41,937 nt of DNA, taken from NCBI GenBank assembly GCA_044225675.1, contig JBGAIH010000039.1:1-41937 (forward strand), in the 5' to 3' direction. Origin of the DNA: JACMQX01 sp044225675. GTDB taxonomy: Bacteria > Pseudomonadota > Gammaproteobacteria > Burkholderiales > Burkholderiaceae_C. Numbering within the stretch: the first letter of the stretch is position 1; the number at the start of each line of letters is the position of its first letter. The notes beneath the pieces were generated by a model. It saw nothing but the letters and a program-made list of their open reading frames with translations. It was not told where the DNA came from and searched no databases. Positions 1 through 8,245 of the stretch are shown here, piece after piece. A program made the translations under genes and the position numbers.

Positions 1-138
1 GCCGGTCACGGCGCCGGTCGCCGGATTGAACACGTCGGCGCGGCGGGCGCGCTGGCCCCGCGGGACGCGGCCCCCCAACCAGTGGTCGATGGAGGGGGAG
101 CGGAGGGCGGCGGAGGCGGCAGTGTCAGGGGCATTCAT
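1..138 (-). CDS. mmsA: Methylmalonate-semialdehyde dehydrogenase (CoA-acylating), N-terminus only
   Basis: This gene runs leftwards off the window, and only its first 46 codons are present. The ATG at 138-136 is preceded by a good AAGGAG ribosome binding site. The visible residues include IDHWLGGR near residue 17 and VFNPATGAVTG at residues 36-46, the usual opening of MmsA-type aldehyde dehydrogenases, which convert methylmalonate semialdehyde to propionyl-CoA in valine and inositol catabolism. It is divergent from a LysR regulator, the common arrangement for a LysR target. The NPATG start is shared with other aldehyde dehydrogenases, so the exact substrate is an inference from a short fragment. 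The catalytic Cys is outside the window. Confidence 0.65.
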   Translation of the reverse strand, partial: MNAPDTAASAALRSPSIDHWLGGRVPRGQRARRADVFNPATGAVTG

Positions 139-330
139 GAAAGTCTCCTTGGGGGACGCGGTCGATGCGCCCAGGGGGTGGCGCGGCGGGCGCTGGATAA
201 AAACAGGTGGCTGTAGAAGAAGGGCACAAGAGGCAAGGGGTGGTCCGTGCGACGCGGCGCAAATGCCGAATCGCATGGCGGCAAGTCTAGGCCCCGGCCC
301 ACGCTTTGCAAAGGCCGGAAAGCTGATTAC

Positions 331-352
331 ATTGTTCAGTCAATTGAACAAT
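331..352. promoter_or_regulatory. Perfect inverted repeat, probable LysR-type operator
   Basis: ATTGTTCA (331-338) and TGAACAAT (345-352) are exact reverse complements separated by six bases. The dyad lies between the divergent mmsA-like gene and the LysR gene, ending 20 bases before the regulator's ATG. A T/A-rich dyad in a divergent LysR intergenic region is the classic place for the regulator's own binding site. No other part of this 234-base gap stands out. Confidence 0.6.
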
Positions 353-372
353 CTGACGGGGATCCCGCCGCC

Positions 373-1296
373 ATGAGCACGCCTTCATTCTCCGACCTGC
401 ACCTGTTGACGGTGCTGGCGGAAACCCGCAGCTACACCCAGGCAGCGCGCCGCCTGGGCATCTCCAAGGCGTCGGTGAGCATGCGCATCGGCGAGCTGGA
501 GCGATCGGCCGGCGTGCCGCTGGTGCGCCGCACCACGCGCTCGGTCGGGCTGACCCAGGCCGGCCAGCAGCTGGTGGAGGAGACGCAGGCGGCCTTCACG
601 CGCATCACGCAGAGCTTTGCCGGCATCCGGGACCTGGCCGGCCAGCCGCGCGGGCTGGTGCGGGTGACGGCGCCGGTGGCGCTGGGGCGCCAGCACATCG
701 CGCCGACGCTGCCGGCGTTCCTGCGGGCCTATCCCGACATCCGGCTGGAGCTCGACCTCAACGACCGTTTCGTCAACCTCGCGCAGGAGGGCTTCGACCT
801 GGCGATCCGCCACGCGCAGACGCCGCCCGACACCCATGTGGCCTGGGTGCTGTGCGAATCGCGATCGGTGCTCGTGGCCAGCGCCGACTACCTGCGGCGC
901 CACGGCACGCCCTCCCACCCTTCGGAGCTGGCGACCCACCAGTGCCTGCTCTACCTGCGCGATGCGGCGGGCCAGAGCTGGTCGTTCGTGCGGGAGGTCG
1001 GCCGGCGCAAGGCGGAGCAGGTGGTGGTGCCGGTCAACGGGCCGCTGCGCGCCAACAACAGCGAGGTGCTGCGTGAGGCGGTGCTCGGGGGCGCGGGCAT
1101 CGGCCTGCTGCCCGACTTCAGCGCGGCGGCCCATCTGGGGCCACGCGCCCTGGTTCCGGTGCTGCCGCAATGGCGTCCCCTGGGCTTCTTCGGCGACCGG
1201 CTGTTCGCGATCCGGCCGTGGGCGCCTCAGGTGCCGCGCGCCGTGCAGTGCCTGGTCGACCATCTGCGCACGGCACTGGCGGCGGGCTTTGCCTGA
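373..1296 (+). CDS. LysR family transcriptional regulator
   Basis: The product is 307 aa, typical for the family. Residues 1-65 form the winged helix-turn-helix (SYTQAARRLGISKASVSMRI is the recognition region), followed by the linker helix and a periplasmic-binding-protein-like effector domain to the end. An in-frame start further upstream would give 349 aa, but the added residues are unlike LysR, so ATG 373 is preferred although it lacks a clear Shine-Dalgarno sequence. The gene is divergent from the mmsA-like dehydrogenase and convergent with the AtuA-like gene, whose stop is only ten bases away. It probably controls the dehydrogenase, and possibly the AtuA/enoyl-CoA hydratase pair, through the dyad at 331-352. 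The inducer cannot be told from sequence. Confidence 0.9.
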   Translation: MSTPSFSDLHLLTVLAETRSYTQAARRLGISKASVSMRIGELERSAGVPLVRRTTRSVGLTQAGQQLVEETQAAFTRITQSFAGIRDLAGQPRGLVRVTAPVALGRQHIAPTLPAFLRAYPDIRLELDLNDRFVNLAQEGFDLAIRHAQTPPDTHVAWVLCESRSVLVASADYLRRHGTPSHPSELATHQCLLYLRDAAGQSWSFVREVGRRKAEQVVVPVNGPLRANNSEVLREAVLGGAGIGLLPDFSAAAHLGPRALVPVLPQWRPLGFFGDRLFAIRPWAPQVPRAVQCLVDHLRTALAAGFA

Positions 1297-1306
1297 GCCG
1301 GGGTGC

Positions 1307-3118
1307 TCAGGGCGCGGCCACCGGCAGTGTCAGGAGGATCTGCGCCATGCCCTTGCCGAGCGGGTCGTTGCGCAGGCTCGCCATGCCGCCTCCGTCGAGC
1401 GCCTGTTCGCAGACGAAGTTCAGAGCATGGATGCCCGGGACCTCATACCGGGTGACCTTGCCTTCGACGAGGTGCGCCAGCCAGGCGGCCACGCGCTCTT
1501 CGGTCAACTCGGCTCGCAGGTGCGCGAGCCATTCGGGGCGGCGGGCGATGACGCCGATGTTGGAGATGTTGCCTTTGTCGCCGGAGCGGGCCCAGGCCAG
1601 CTCGATCAGCGGCACGAGGCGCGCTGAAGTCTCTGCGGATGCGGCGGATGCCCGGGAAGCCGCAGGCTCTGCCTCCGGCGTGGCCGCGTCGGCGGCAGCC
1701 ATGGCGCCACGCTCTGAGGACCGGGCAGCTTCCGCAGCGGGCGGGGCATGGGCGTCCGGCGGCCACTCGTCACCATCGACCAGCACGCGGGGCCGCAGGC
1801 GATCCTTGTCGATCAGGAAGGCGAATTGCTTGATCGCCGGTGCCGGGCTGGGCCGGCCAGCGGCGCCGGTGGTGCCCGGGGACCAGCTGGTGCCCGCCGG
1901 CGCGATCTCGCGGGCGAAGAGTTCGAGCGCAGCCTTCTGCGGGTGCATCACGGCCAGGTGCAGCACGGCTTCGCGCACATCGGCGGTCCGGGCATGCGGG
2001 CCGAAGTTGCCGGCCTCCGATCCGAGCACCTCGATGCGGGTGCGGCTGTAGCCCGCCAAGCCTGCGCGCGCGAACAGCTCGGCGGTCCTCTCGAGGATGG
2101 CTTCACCGGTGCGCCGCGCCTTGCGCGCGGCGTCGATGCCCACGATGGTGAGCTGCGCCGTGCAGCGAAAGCCGTCCATCCAGGTCGCCGAGACCTTGTA
2201 GGCCGGGCCCGGCGGCCGGCCGCGGGCGCCTCGAACGGCCACCCGGTGCGGCCCGTCCTGGCTCAGGCGGACCTGGGTGAAATCGCAGACCACGTCGGGC
2301 AGCAGGTAGGCGGACGGGTCGCCGATCTCGTAGAGCATCTGCTCGGCGACGACGGCGCTCGTCACCAGGCCACCGGTGCCGGGCGGCTTGGTCACCACGA
2401 AATGGCCGTCCGCATGGCATTCGATGACCGGATAGCCTATGTGGGGCCAGTCGGGCACCGACTCCCAGTCAGTGTGCAGTCCGCCGGTGGCCTGGCAGCC
2501 GCACTCGATGATGTGGCCTGCCAGGCTGCCCTGCGCCAGGCGGTCCCAGTCGCCCTCGGCCCAGCCGAACGCGTGCATCAGCGCGCCGAGCGTGACCGCG
2601 CTGTCCACGCAGCGGCCGGTGATCACGATCTGGGCGCCGGCGTCGAGGGCGCGCCGGACCGGCAGCGCGCCGAGGTAGGCATTGGCGGTGAGCAGCCGCG
2701 CTGGCAGGGGCGCGCCCGACTGCAGCTCGCGCACGCCCTCCGCGCGCAGCGCGTCCTGCAACGGCAGGACGTCATCGCCGAGCACTACCGCGATCTTCAG
2801 CGACAGGCCCTCGGCCTCGGCCAGTGCGCGGATCGCATCGGCGCAGGCCTGGGGATTGACACCGCCCGCGTTGCTGATGACGCGGGTGCCGCGGGCGGCC
2901 ACGTCCTGGAGGATCGCCTTCATCGTGACGCTGACGAAGTCGGTGGCGTAGCCGAGCGACGGGTCTTTGGCGCGCGCCGCCGCCAGGATCGACATGGTGA
3001 GCTCGGCCAGGTAGTCGAAGACGAGGTAGTCGACGCCGGCGGCCATGAGCTGCGGCGCGCCGACGCTGCTGTCGCCCCAGAAGCCGGACGCACCGCCGAT
3101 GCGGATGGGCGGGTTCAT
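1307..3118 (-). CDS. Acyclic terpene utilization AtuA family protein
   Basis: The 603 aa product has the long N-terminal AtuA/DUF1446 domain, opening with IRIGGASGFWGDSSVGAPQL and followed by YLVFDYLAELTMSIL and ISNAGGVNP. A small C-terminal AtuA-like domain of about 100 residues begins near LIELAWARSGDKGN. Between them lies an alanine/proline-rich linker of about 50 residues. AtuA proteins take part in citronellol/geranyl-CoA catabolism, but family members also sit in other branched acyl-CoA pathways, so the substrate here is unknown. The ATG lies one base after the stop of the enoyl-CoA hydratase gene, so the two are almost certainly co-transcribed and translationally coupled. An in-frame extension upstream overlaps the hydratase and is rejected. 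Confidence 0.85.
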   Translation of the reverse strand: MNPPIRIGGASGFWGDSSVGAPQLMAAGVDYLVFDYLAELTMSILAAARAKDPSLGYATDFVSVTMKAILQDVAARGTRVISNAGGVNPQACADAIRALAEAEGLSLKIAVVLGDDVLPLQDALRAEGVRELQSGAPLPARLLTANAYLGALPVRRALDAGAQIVITGRCVDSAVTLGALMHAFGWAEGDWDRLAQGSLAGHIIECGCQATGGLHTDWESVPDWPHIGYPVIECHADGHFVVTKPPGTGGLVTSAVVAEQMLYEIGDPSAYLLPDVVCDFTQVRLSQDGPHRVAVRGARGRPPGPAYKVSATWMDGFRCTAQLTIVGIDAARKARRTGEAILERTAELFARAGLAGYSRTRIEVLGSEAGNFGPHARTADVREAVLHLAVMHPQKAALELFAREIAPAGTSWSPGTTGAAGRPSPAPAIKQFAFLIDKDRLRPRVLVDGDEWPPDAHAPPAAEAARSSERGAMAAADAATPEAEPAASRASAASAETSARLVPLIELAWARSGDKGNISNIGVIARRPEWLAHLRAELTEERVAAWLAHLVEGKVTRYEVPGIHALNFVCEQALDGGGMASLRNDPLGKGMAQILLTLPVAAP

Positions 3119-3119
3119 G

Positions 3120-3902
3120 TCAGCGCCCCTTCCACACCGGCGTCCGCCGGTCCTGGAAGGCCTGCAGGCCCTCGCGCGCGTCCTCGGTCTGGGCGAACAG
3201 GGCGATCTGGCTTTCGGTGAAGGACATGGACGCCTCGAAAGGCATGGACTCGATCGCCCGCATCGTGTAGAGACCGCGCCGGATGGCTGCGGGGGACTTG
3301 TCGAGCAGGCGCTGCAGCAGCCACTGCAGCCGGCCGTCGAGGTCCTCGTCCACATGGTTGAGCAGGCCGGCTGCCAGCGCCTGCTGCGCCGTGAGGGGCT
3401 CGCCGGTGATGCACCATTCCGTCAGCACGCGGCGCGGCACGAGGTTCTGCAGCACGCTGAGCACCTGCGCGGGAAACAGGCCGACCCGTACCTCGGGCAG
3501 GCCGAAGACCGCATGCGGCGCGGCGACGGCAAGGTCGCACATGGCCAGCAGGCCCATGCCGCCGGCCATGCAGGCGCCGTTGACGCGGGCAACCAGCGGC
3601 ACGTGACCGCTGCGGGCGCGGCGCAGCAGCTGGGCGAAGGCGCCGTAGGGTTCGGACAGATCGGTGGCAAAAGCCTGGCCGGACTGCAGGTCGGCCCCGG
3701 CGCAGAACGCCTTGCTGCCGGCGCCGGTGACGACGATCGCGCGGATGCTGCGGTCGGCCTGCGCGGCGTCGATGGCACGGACCAGGCCGGTCAGGACGCC
3801 GGGACTCAGCGCATTGCGGCGCTCCTCGCGCGTGATGGTCAGCCATAAAACCGCGCCCCGCTGCTCGACCTGCAGCTCCGACGCCGTGTCCTTGTCGCTC
3901 AT
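3120..3902 (-). CDS. Enoyl-CoA hydratase/isomerase family protein
   Basis: The 260 aa product has the crotonase fold: an A-x-x-FCAGADL oxyanion motif near residue 70, then NGACMAGGMGLLAMCD and FGLPEVRVGLFP. The Glu of the LPE motif is present. The position matching the first catalytic Glu of mitochondrial enoyl-CoA hydratase appears to be Gly, so the protein may be an isomerase or a hydratase of another subclass. ATG 3902 is chosen because AGGAGAC precedes it at good spacing; an in-frame start 126 bases upstream adds residues foreign to the family. It is the first gene of a two-gene unit with the AtuA-like gene, probably acting on a branched or unsaturated acyl-CoA. Confidence 0.88.
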   Translation of the reverse strand: MSDKDTASELQVEQRGAVLWLTITREERRNALSPGVLTGLVRAIDAAQADRSIRAIVVTGAGSKAFCAGADLQSGQAFATDLSEPYGAFAQLLRRARSGHVPLVARVNGACMAGGMGLLAMCDLAVAAPHAVFGLPEVRVGLFPAQVLSVLQNLVPRRVLTEWCITGEPLTAQQALAAGLLNHVDEDLDGRLQWLLQRLLDKSPAAIRRGLYTMRAIESMPFEASMSFTESQIALFAQTEDAREGLQAFQDRRTPVWKGR

Positions 3903-3941
3903 GACCGTCTCCTGGGGCGTATGCCGCGGTTGTTTGCAGCA

Positions 3942-3968
3942 GTTATAACCGCGCCGGCCCCGGGCCGG
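3942..3968 (-). promoter_or_regulatory. Putative promoter and dyad for the hydratase/AtuA operon
   Basis: Reading leftwards, a TATAAC -10-like hexamer (3947-3942) is preceded at once by a perfect GC dyad, CCGGCCC-C-GGGCCGG (3954-3968), which would fall in the -10/-35 spacer. This is a plausible repressor site. No convincing -35 was found, and GC-rich dyads arise easily in this genome. Confidence 0.3.
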
Positions 3969-4096
3969 GGTGTCACGCAGGCGCCACAGCCGGCGTCCCC
4001 TGATTGGGGGGTTGGTGCGTGATGCCACACTGGGAAAGTCCCGCAGGCGGTACGATGCCAGTCTTCGCGCCGCCCCCGCAAGGCGCCGCGCTGCCC

Positions 4097-5221
4097 ATGG
4101 AGCCCACTACACCCCGCATCGCCCGTCAGGACTCGCCCGAAGGCCCGAATGCCGTCGTGCTCGGCCGCTGGACCGCTGCTCAGCTGACGGGCCAGGGCGT
4201 GTGGCCGCAGGTCACGCAGAGCCTGGAGAGCGCCGGGGGAGCGCAGGCCCTGGGCTGGGACCTGCGTTCGGTGCAGCGTCTGGACCACATCGGCGCGCAG
4301 CTGCTGTGGAACCACTGGGGCCGCCAGTGGCCCGAGCGCCTGCTGACGCAGCCGACCCAGCGCTCGGTGCTCGACGAAGTGGCCAGGTTCTCCATCGTCG
4401 AGCCGGCCCGCGTGCGCCCGACGCTGATGCAGCATTTCCTCGGCCTGGGCAACTTCCTCATGGTGCTGGCCGATCACGGTCGCGACATGGTCCGCATGAT
4501 CGGCCAGCTGTTCCTCGACAGCCTGCGGCTGCTGCGCGCGCCGGCTGACGGGCCGTGGCGCGACTTTTCCGGCCACCTGTACCGCATCGGCGCCACGGCA
4601 CTGCCGATCACCGCGCTGGTGGGCTTCCTGATCGGCGTGGTGCTGGCCTACCTGACGGCGCAGCAGCTCAAGCAGTTCGGCGCCGATGCGTTCATCGTGA
4701 ACATCCTGGGCATCTCGCTGATCCGGGAGCTGGGGCCGGTGCTGGCGGCGATCCTGATCGCGGGGCGCTCGGGTTCGGCCATCACCGCACAGATCGGCGT
4801 CATGCGCGTGACCGAAGAGCTCGACGCGATGCGGGTCATGGGCATCCCGCCCGGTTTTCGCCTGGTCATGCCGCGCGCCATGGCGCTGGCCGTGGTGATG
4901 CCCCTGGTGAGCGTATGGACCACGCTGGCCGCGCTGGCTGGCGGGATGCTCGCGGCCGACCTGTCGATGGGCATCTCGCCTGACTTCTTCTTCTCGACGC
5001 TGCCCAAGGCGGTCGACATCGCCAACCTGGTGCTGGCGACCGCCAAATCGGTGGTGTTCGGCGTGCTGATCGCGCTGATCGGCTGCCATTACGGGCTGCG
5101 CGTCAAGCCCAACACCGAAAGCCTGGGCGCCGGCACGACGGCGTCGGTGGTGACGTCGATCACCGTGGTGATCCTTGTGGACGCCCTGTTCGCCGTGATC
5201 TTCAAGGACGTGGGGATCTGA
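4097..5221 (+). CDS. MlaE-family ABC transporter permease with N-terminal STAS domain
   Basis: The 374 aa product combines an N-terminal MlaB/STAS-like domain of about 100 residues (GRWTAAQL to the RSVQRLDHIGAQLL region) with an MlaE permease. The permease shows several membrane segments, the family stretch IRELGPVLAAILIAGRSGSAI, and TEELDAMRVMG. MlaE homologues with an ATPase and an MCE protein move phospholipids between the inner and outer membranes. The start is uncertain: ATGs at 4022 and 4055 are in frame, but a TACGAT -10-like element at 4051-4056 argues that translation begins at 4097; none has a strong ribosome binding site. The TGA overlaps the next ATG by one base, so coupling with the ATPase is likely. 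Confidence 0.88.
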   Translation: MEPTTPRIARQDSPEGPNAVVLGRWTAAQLTGQGVWPQVTQSLESAGGAQALGWDLRSVQRLDHIGAQLLWNHWGRQWPERLLTQPTQRSVLDEVARFSIVEPARVRPTLMQHFLGLGNFLMVLADHGRDMVRMIGQLFLDSLRLLRAPADGPWRDFSGHLYRIGATALPITALVGFLIGVVLAYLTAQQLKQFGADAFIVNILGISLIRELGPVLAAILIAGRSGSAITAQIGVMRVTEELDAMRVMGIPPGFRLVMPRAMALAVVMPLVSVWTTLAALAGGMLAADLSMGISPDFFFSTLPKAVDIANLVLATAKSVVFGVLIALIGCHYGLRVKPNTESLGAGTTASVVTSITVVILVDALFAVIFKDVGI

Positions 5222-6051
5222 TGCACGACGACGCGCCCGTCTACTCCGAAGACTCGATGTTCGACGCGCCCGACGTGGTGGACATTCGCAAGCTCTGGAC
5301 GGTGTTTCACAGCGCCGGGCAGGAGTACGTGGTGCACCGCGACCTCGACATGACGATCCAGCGCGGCGAAGTGGTGTCGCTGGTCGGTGGTTCGGGCACC
5401 GGCAAGACCACGCTGCTGCGGCAGATCCTGGGGCTGGAGACGCCGGCGCGCGGCTCGATCACGGTGCTGGGCCAGCCGGTGGAGCAGCTCGGCGCCAAGG
5501 GCGCGGCCAGCCGCGTCGGGATGCTGTTCCAGCACGGCGCGCTGTTCTCTGCCTTCAGCGTGCTCGACAACATCGCCTTCCCCTTGCGCGAGCTGCGCTC
5601 CCTTCCGCGCGACCTGGTGCGCGACGCTGCGCTGGTCAAGCTGCAGATGGTCGGGCTCGGGCCCGAGCATGCGCACAAGATGCCGTCGGACCTGTCGGGC
5701 GGCATGATCAAGCGGGTGGCGCTGGCCCGCGCACTCGTCATGGATCCGCCACTGCTGCTGCTGGACGAGCCGACGGCGGGCCTGGACCCGGAAAGCTCGG
5801 ACGGCTTCTGCACGCTGCTGCGTTCGCTTCACCGGGAGCTCGGCCTGACGGTGGTCATGGTCACGCACGACCTGGACACCCTGTTCGAGCTGAGCACCCG
5901 GGTGGCGGTGCTGGCGGACCAGAAGGTGATCGTCAGCGGCGCCCCGAAGGACGTGATCGCCTATCCGCATCCGTTCATCCACGACTTCTTCCTTGGCGAG
6001 CGCGGTCAGCGCGCCATGGAACTCCTGCGCGAATATCCATTCGCGGTATAG
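5221..6051 (+). CDS. MlaF-type ABC transporter ATP-binding protein
   Basis: The 276 aa cytoplasmic ATPase has Walker A GGSGTGKT (residues 56-63), signature LSGGM (158-162) and Walker B LLLLDE (178-183), followed by the family PTAGLDP and a switch His in VMVTHDL. It should dimerise and energise the MlaE permease for lipid transport through the MCE ring. Its ATG shares one base with the permease stop, and the MCE gene begins 13 bases after its own stop. About 35 residues precede the core domain compared with E. coli MlaF, and ATG 5221 has no separate ribosome binding site, consistent with translational coupling. Confidence 0.92.
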   Translation: MHDDAPVYSEDSMFDAPDVVDIRKLWTVFHSAGQEYVVHRDLDMTIQRGEVVSLVGGSGTGKTTLLRQILGLETPARGSITVLGQPVEQLGAKGAASRVGMLFQHGALFSAFSVLDNIAFPLRELRSLPRDLVRDAALVKLQMVGLGPEHAHKMPSDLSGGMIKRVALARALVMDPPLLLLDEPTAGLDPESSDGFCTLLRSLHRELGLTVVMVTHDLDTLFELSTRVAVLADQKVIVSGAPKDVIAYPHPFIHDFFLGERGQRAMELLREYPFAV

Positions 6052-6064
6052 AAAGGACCTGCCC

Positions 6065-7021
6065 ATGGAAAACAAGGCCCACGCCATTGCTGCCGGCACC
6101 TTCGTGCTGGTGGTCGCGAGCCTGCTCGTGGCGCTTGCCGTCTGGCTCACCCGCGACAGCGGCGAGCGCGACGTCTACGAACTGTCCACCCGCGAGGCGG
6201 TCAGCGGCCTGCAGCCGCAGGCGGCGGTGCGCTACCGGGGGATCGACGTCGGCAAGGTCGTCTCCATCGGTTTCGACCCCAAGGTGCCCGGCAATGTGCT
6301 GGTGCGCATCGGCGTCGACAAGGGCACGCCCATCACGCGCAGCACCTTCGCCACGCTGGGATTCCAGGGCGTGACGGGCCTGTCGTTCGTGCAGCTGGAC
6401 GACACCGGCACCGACACCGTCGCGCTGGTGCCCGATGAGGCCAATCCGCCGCGCATTCCGCTCAAGCCGGGCCTGCTCGCCAAGCTGACCGAGCAGGGCG
6501 AGAAGATCATGGTGCAGGTGGAGCAGGCGACTGCACGGCTCAATGCGCTGCTCAAGGACGACAACCAGAAGGCCCTGGTAGGCGCCGTCACGCAGATGGG
6601 CGATGCGGCGGCCAGCGTCAACAAGCTGGCGCTGCGGCTGGATGACACGGTGGTGCGGCGGGTCGATCCTCTGATGGTGGACGTCGGCAAGACGCTGGCG
6701 TCGGCCCGCAATGCGGCCGACCAGATCGGCGACACGGCGGCCAATTTCAACAAGACGGTCGACCGCCTCAATGCGAAGGACGGTCCGATCGATCGCCTGG
6801 CCGACGGCGCGGCGACGCTGTCGCATGCCGCCGAAACCTTCGGCGCGGCCACACTGCCGCGCGTCAACCGCGTGACGGAGGACACGGCGCGCGCCATGCG
6901 GCGCCTGAGCCGCACGGTCAACGGCATCAATGACAACCCGCAATCGCTCATCTTTGGCAACGGCTCGCCGCAGCCCGGGCCGGGCGAGGCGGGCTTCGTC
7001 GCACCTGGAGCACGTCCATGA
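6065..7021 (+). CDS. MCE (MlaD-like) family protein
   Basis: The 318 aa product has one N-terminal membrane anchor (about residues 10-28), then an MCE domain (VSGLQPQAAVRYRGIDVGKV onwards, about 40-120). A long predicted helical region with repeated alanine-rich stretches follows, where MlaD relatives form a tunnel or coiled coil in the periplasm. It is longer than E. coli MlaD (about 183 aa) and closer to other single-MCE transport proteins. ATG 6065 is preceded by AGAAAGGA. An in-frame extension starting at 5993 runs inside the ATPase gene and is rejected. The last four bases, ATGA, overlap the start of the lipoprotein gene. Confidence 0.9.
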   Translation: MENKAHAIAAGTFVLVVASLLVALAVWLTRDSGERDVYELSTREAVSGLQPQAAVRYRGIDVGKVVSIGFDPKVPGNVLVRIGVDKGTPITRSTFATLGFQGVTGLSFVQLDDTGTDTVALVPDEANPPRIPLKPGLLAKLTEQGEKIMVQVEQATARLNALLKDDNQKALVGAVTQMGDAAASVNKLALRLDDTVVRRVDPLMVDVGKTLASARNAADQIGDTAANFNKTVDRLNAKDGPIDRLADGAATLSHAAETFGAATLPRVNRVTEDTARAMRRLSRTVNGINDNPQSLIFGNGSPQPGPGEAGFVAPGARP

Positions 7022-7659
7022 GTCTCAAACCCCTTGCCGTCCCAAGCGCCTTGCTGCTGGCCGCCGTGCTGGCCGGCTGTGGCGCGCTGCCCGACAAGCC
7101 TTCCCGTCCCTCGACCTATGACTTCGGTCCGGGCCTTGCCGCGCCGCAGCCCACCCAACGGATGGCGCCGCTGCCGCCGCTGGCCCTGGCCGAGATCGAG
7201 GCGCCTGCCTTTCTCGATGGCTCGGCGATGTACTACCGGCTCGGCTACGCCGACGCCCAGCAGCTACGGCCTTACGCACAGGCTCGCTGGAGCATGTCGC
7301 CGACCCATCTGGTGATGGGGCAGCTGCGCGAGACGCTGGGCCAGCGCCGGGCACTGCTCGCGGCGGGCGAAGGTCCGGCCGTCAACCGGGTCGAACGCGA
7401 ACTGCCCAACGTGCTGCGGGTGGAGCTGGAGGAGTTCAGCCAGCTGTTCCAGTCGCCCACGGCGAGCACCGGCCTGATCCGCCTGCGCGCGACCCTGGTG
7501 AGCGTGACGCCGGGCGGCGAAAAACTGCTGGCCCAGCGCAACGTGGTGGTGCAGCGGCCGGCGCCCACGGCGGACGCGCCCGGGGGCGCACAGGCGCTCG
7601 CCGAGGCCACACGGGCGGCGGTCGACGAGATCTCCCAGTGGCTGCAGCAGCAGCCTTGA
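7018..7659 (+). CDS. ABC-type transport auxiliary lipoprotein (PqiC/ABC_trans_aux type)
   Basis: The 213 aa product begins with a lipoprotein signal ending in the lipobox LAGC (Cys about residue 21). The mature part resembles PqiC-like auxiliary lipoproteins of MCE transporters, including FLDGSAMYYRLGYAD and the conserved VLRVELEEFSQLF region. Such proteins dock the MCE tunnel to the outer membrane. The ATG overlaps the MCE stop as ATGA, which fixes the start and indicates coupling. In this operon it takes the place that a periplasmic MlaC carrier has in E. coli; no MlaC gene is visible here. Confidence 0.85.
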   Translation: MSLKPLAVPSALLLAAVLAGCGALPDKPSRPSTYDFGPGLAAPQPTQRMAPLPPLALAEIEAPAFLDGSAMYYRLGYADAQQLRPYAQARWSMSPTHLVMGQLRETLGQRRALLAAGEGPAVNRVERELPNVLRVELEEFSQLFQSPTASTGLIRLRATLVSVTPGGEKLLAQRNVVVQRPAPTADAPGGAQALAEATRAAVDEISQWLQQQP

Positions 7660-7675
7660 AGCGGGGCTGCAGGCC

Positions 7676-8206
7676 ATGACGCCCGTCGAGCAGAAGCTGC
7701 AGGCCTCGGGCCTGGAATTGCTGGGTCACTGCGCCAACCTGCTGGAGCGGGGGCCGCAGCTGCTGCGCAGCGCGGCGCTGCTGGAGGACTTTGCTCCGGA
7801 GGAGGTCTCGGCCCTTGGCGCCGCCATGCTGCTGGTGCGGGCGCAGCCGGGTCAGGTGCTGATCCAGGAGGGCGAGACGGGCGACTGGATGCTCCTTCTG
7901 CTGGGCGGCACGGTGGACGTGACGCGCCGCGGCCTGGCGGGCGAAGCCTCGCGCCTGGCGGTGATCCGCCCTGGCGCGGCCATCGGCGAGATGTCCATGC
8001 TCGACGGCGAGCTGCGCGCGGCGACCTGCACGGCGCTCGACGTGGTCGAGGCCGGCGTGCTCACGCGCAGTGCCATCGGCCAGCTCATCCGCGAGCAGCC
8101 TGCCGTGGGAGCCAAGCTGCTCGTGAAGCTCACGCAGCTGCTGGCCCAGCGCCTGCGCAACACCAGCAACCAGCTCGTCAAGGCGCTGCAGAAGCAGGCG
8201 GAGTGA
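7676..8206 (+). CDS. Cyclic nucleotide-binding domain protein without a DNA-binding domain
   Basis: The 176 aa product is a single CAP-like effector domain: QPGQVLIQEGETGDWMLLLLGGTVDV, then IRPGAAIGEMSMLDGELRAATCTALD, the phosphate-binding-cassette region. About 35 residues precede it and a helix follows. The sequence ends at NTSNQLVKALQKQAE with no helix-turn-helix, so it is not a Crp/Fnr regulator. It begins 16 bases after the lipoprotein stop on the same strand and is probably the last gene of the MCE operon. The cassette is not canonical, and which ligand binds, if any, is unknown. It may regulate the transporter or another partner by protein contact (inference). Confidence 0.82.
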   Translation: MTPVEQKLQASGLELLGHCANLLERGPQLLRSAALLEDFAPEEVSALGAAMLLVRAQPGQVLIQEGETGDWMLLLLGGTVDVTRRGLAGEASRLAVIRPGAAIGEMSMLDGELRAATCTALDVVEAGVLTRSAIGQLIREQPAVGAKLLVKLTQLLAQRLRNTSNQLVKALQKQAE

Positions 8207-8245
8207 GGCCGCTGCGCCAGCGCCGCTGCGGCCCGCCGCCGGCGG

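Noticed and set aside
1748..3220. A 490-residue open frame on the plus strand over the AtuA gene
   Set aside because: It is antisense to a well-supported AtuA-family gene, is rich in Arg, Ala, Gly and His, and shows no domain.
8207..8245. A bidirectional terminator between the cNMP-domain gene and marC
   Set aside because: GGCCGC/GCGGCC can pair, but there is no T tract and such dyads are common at this GC content.
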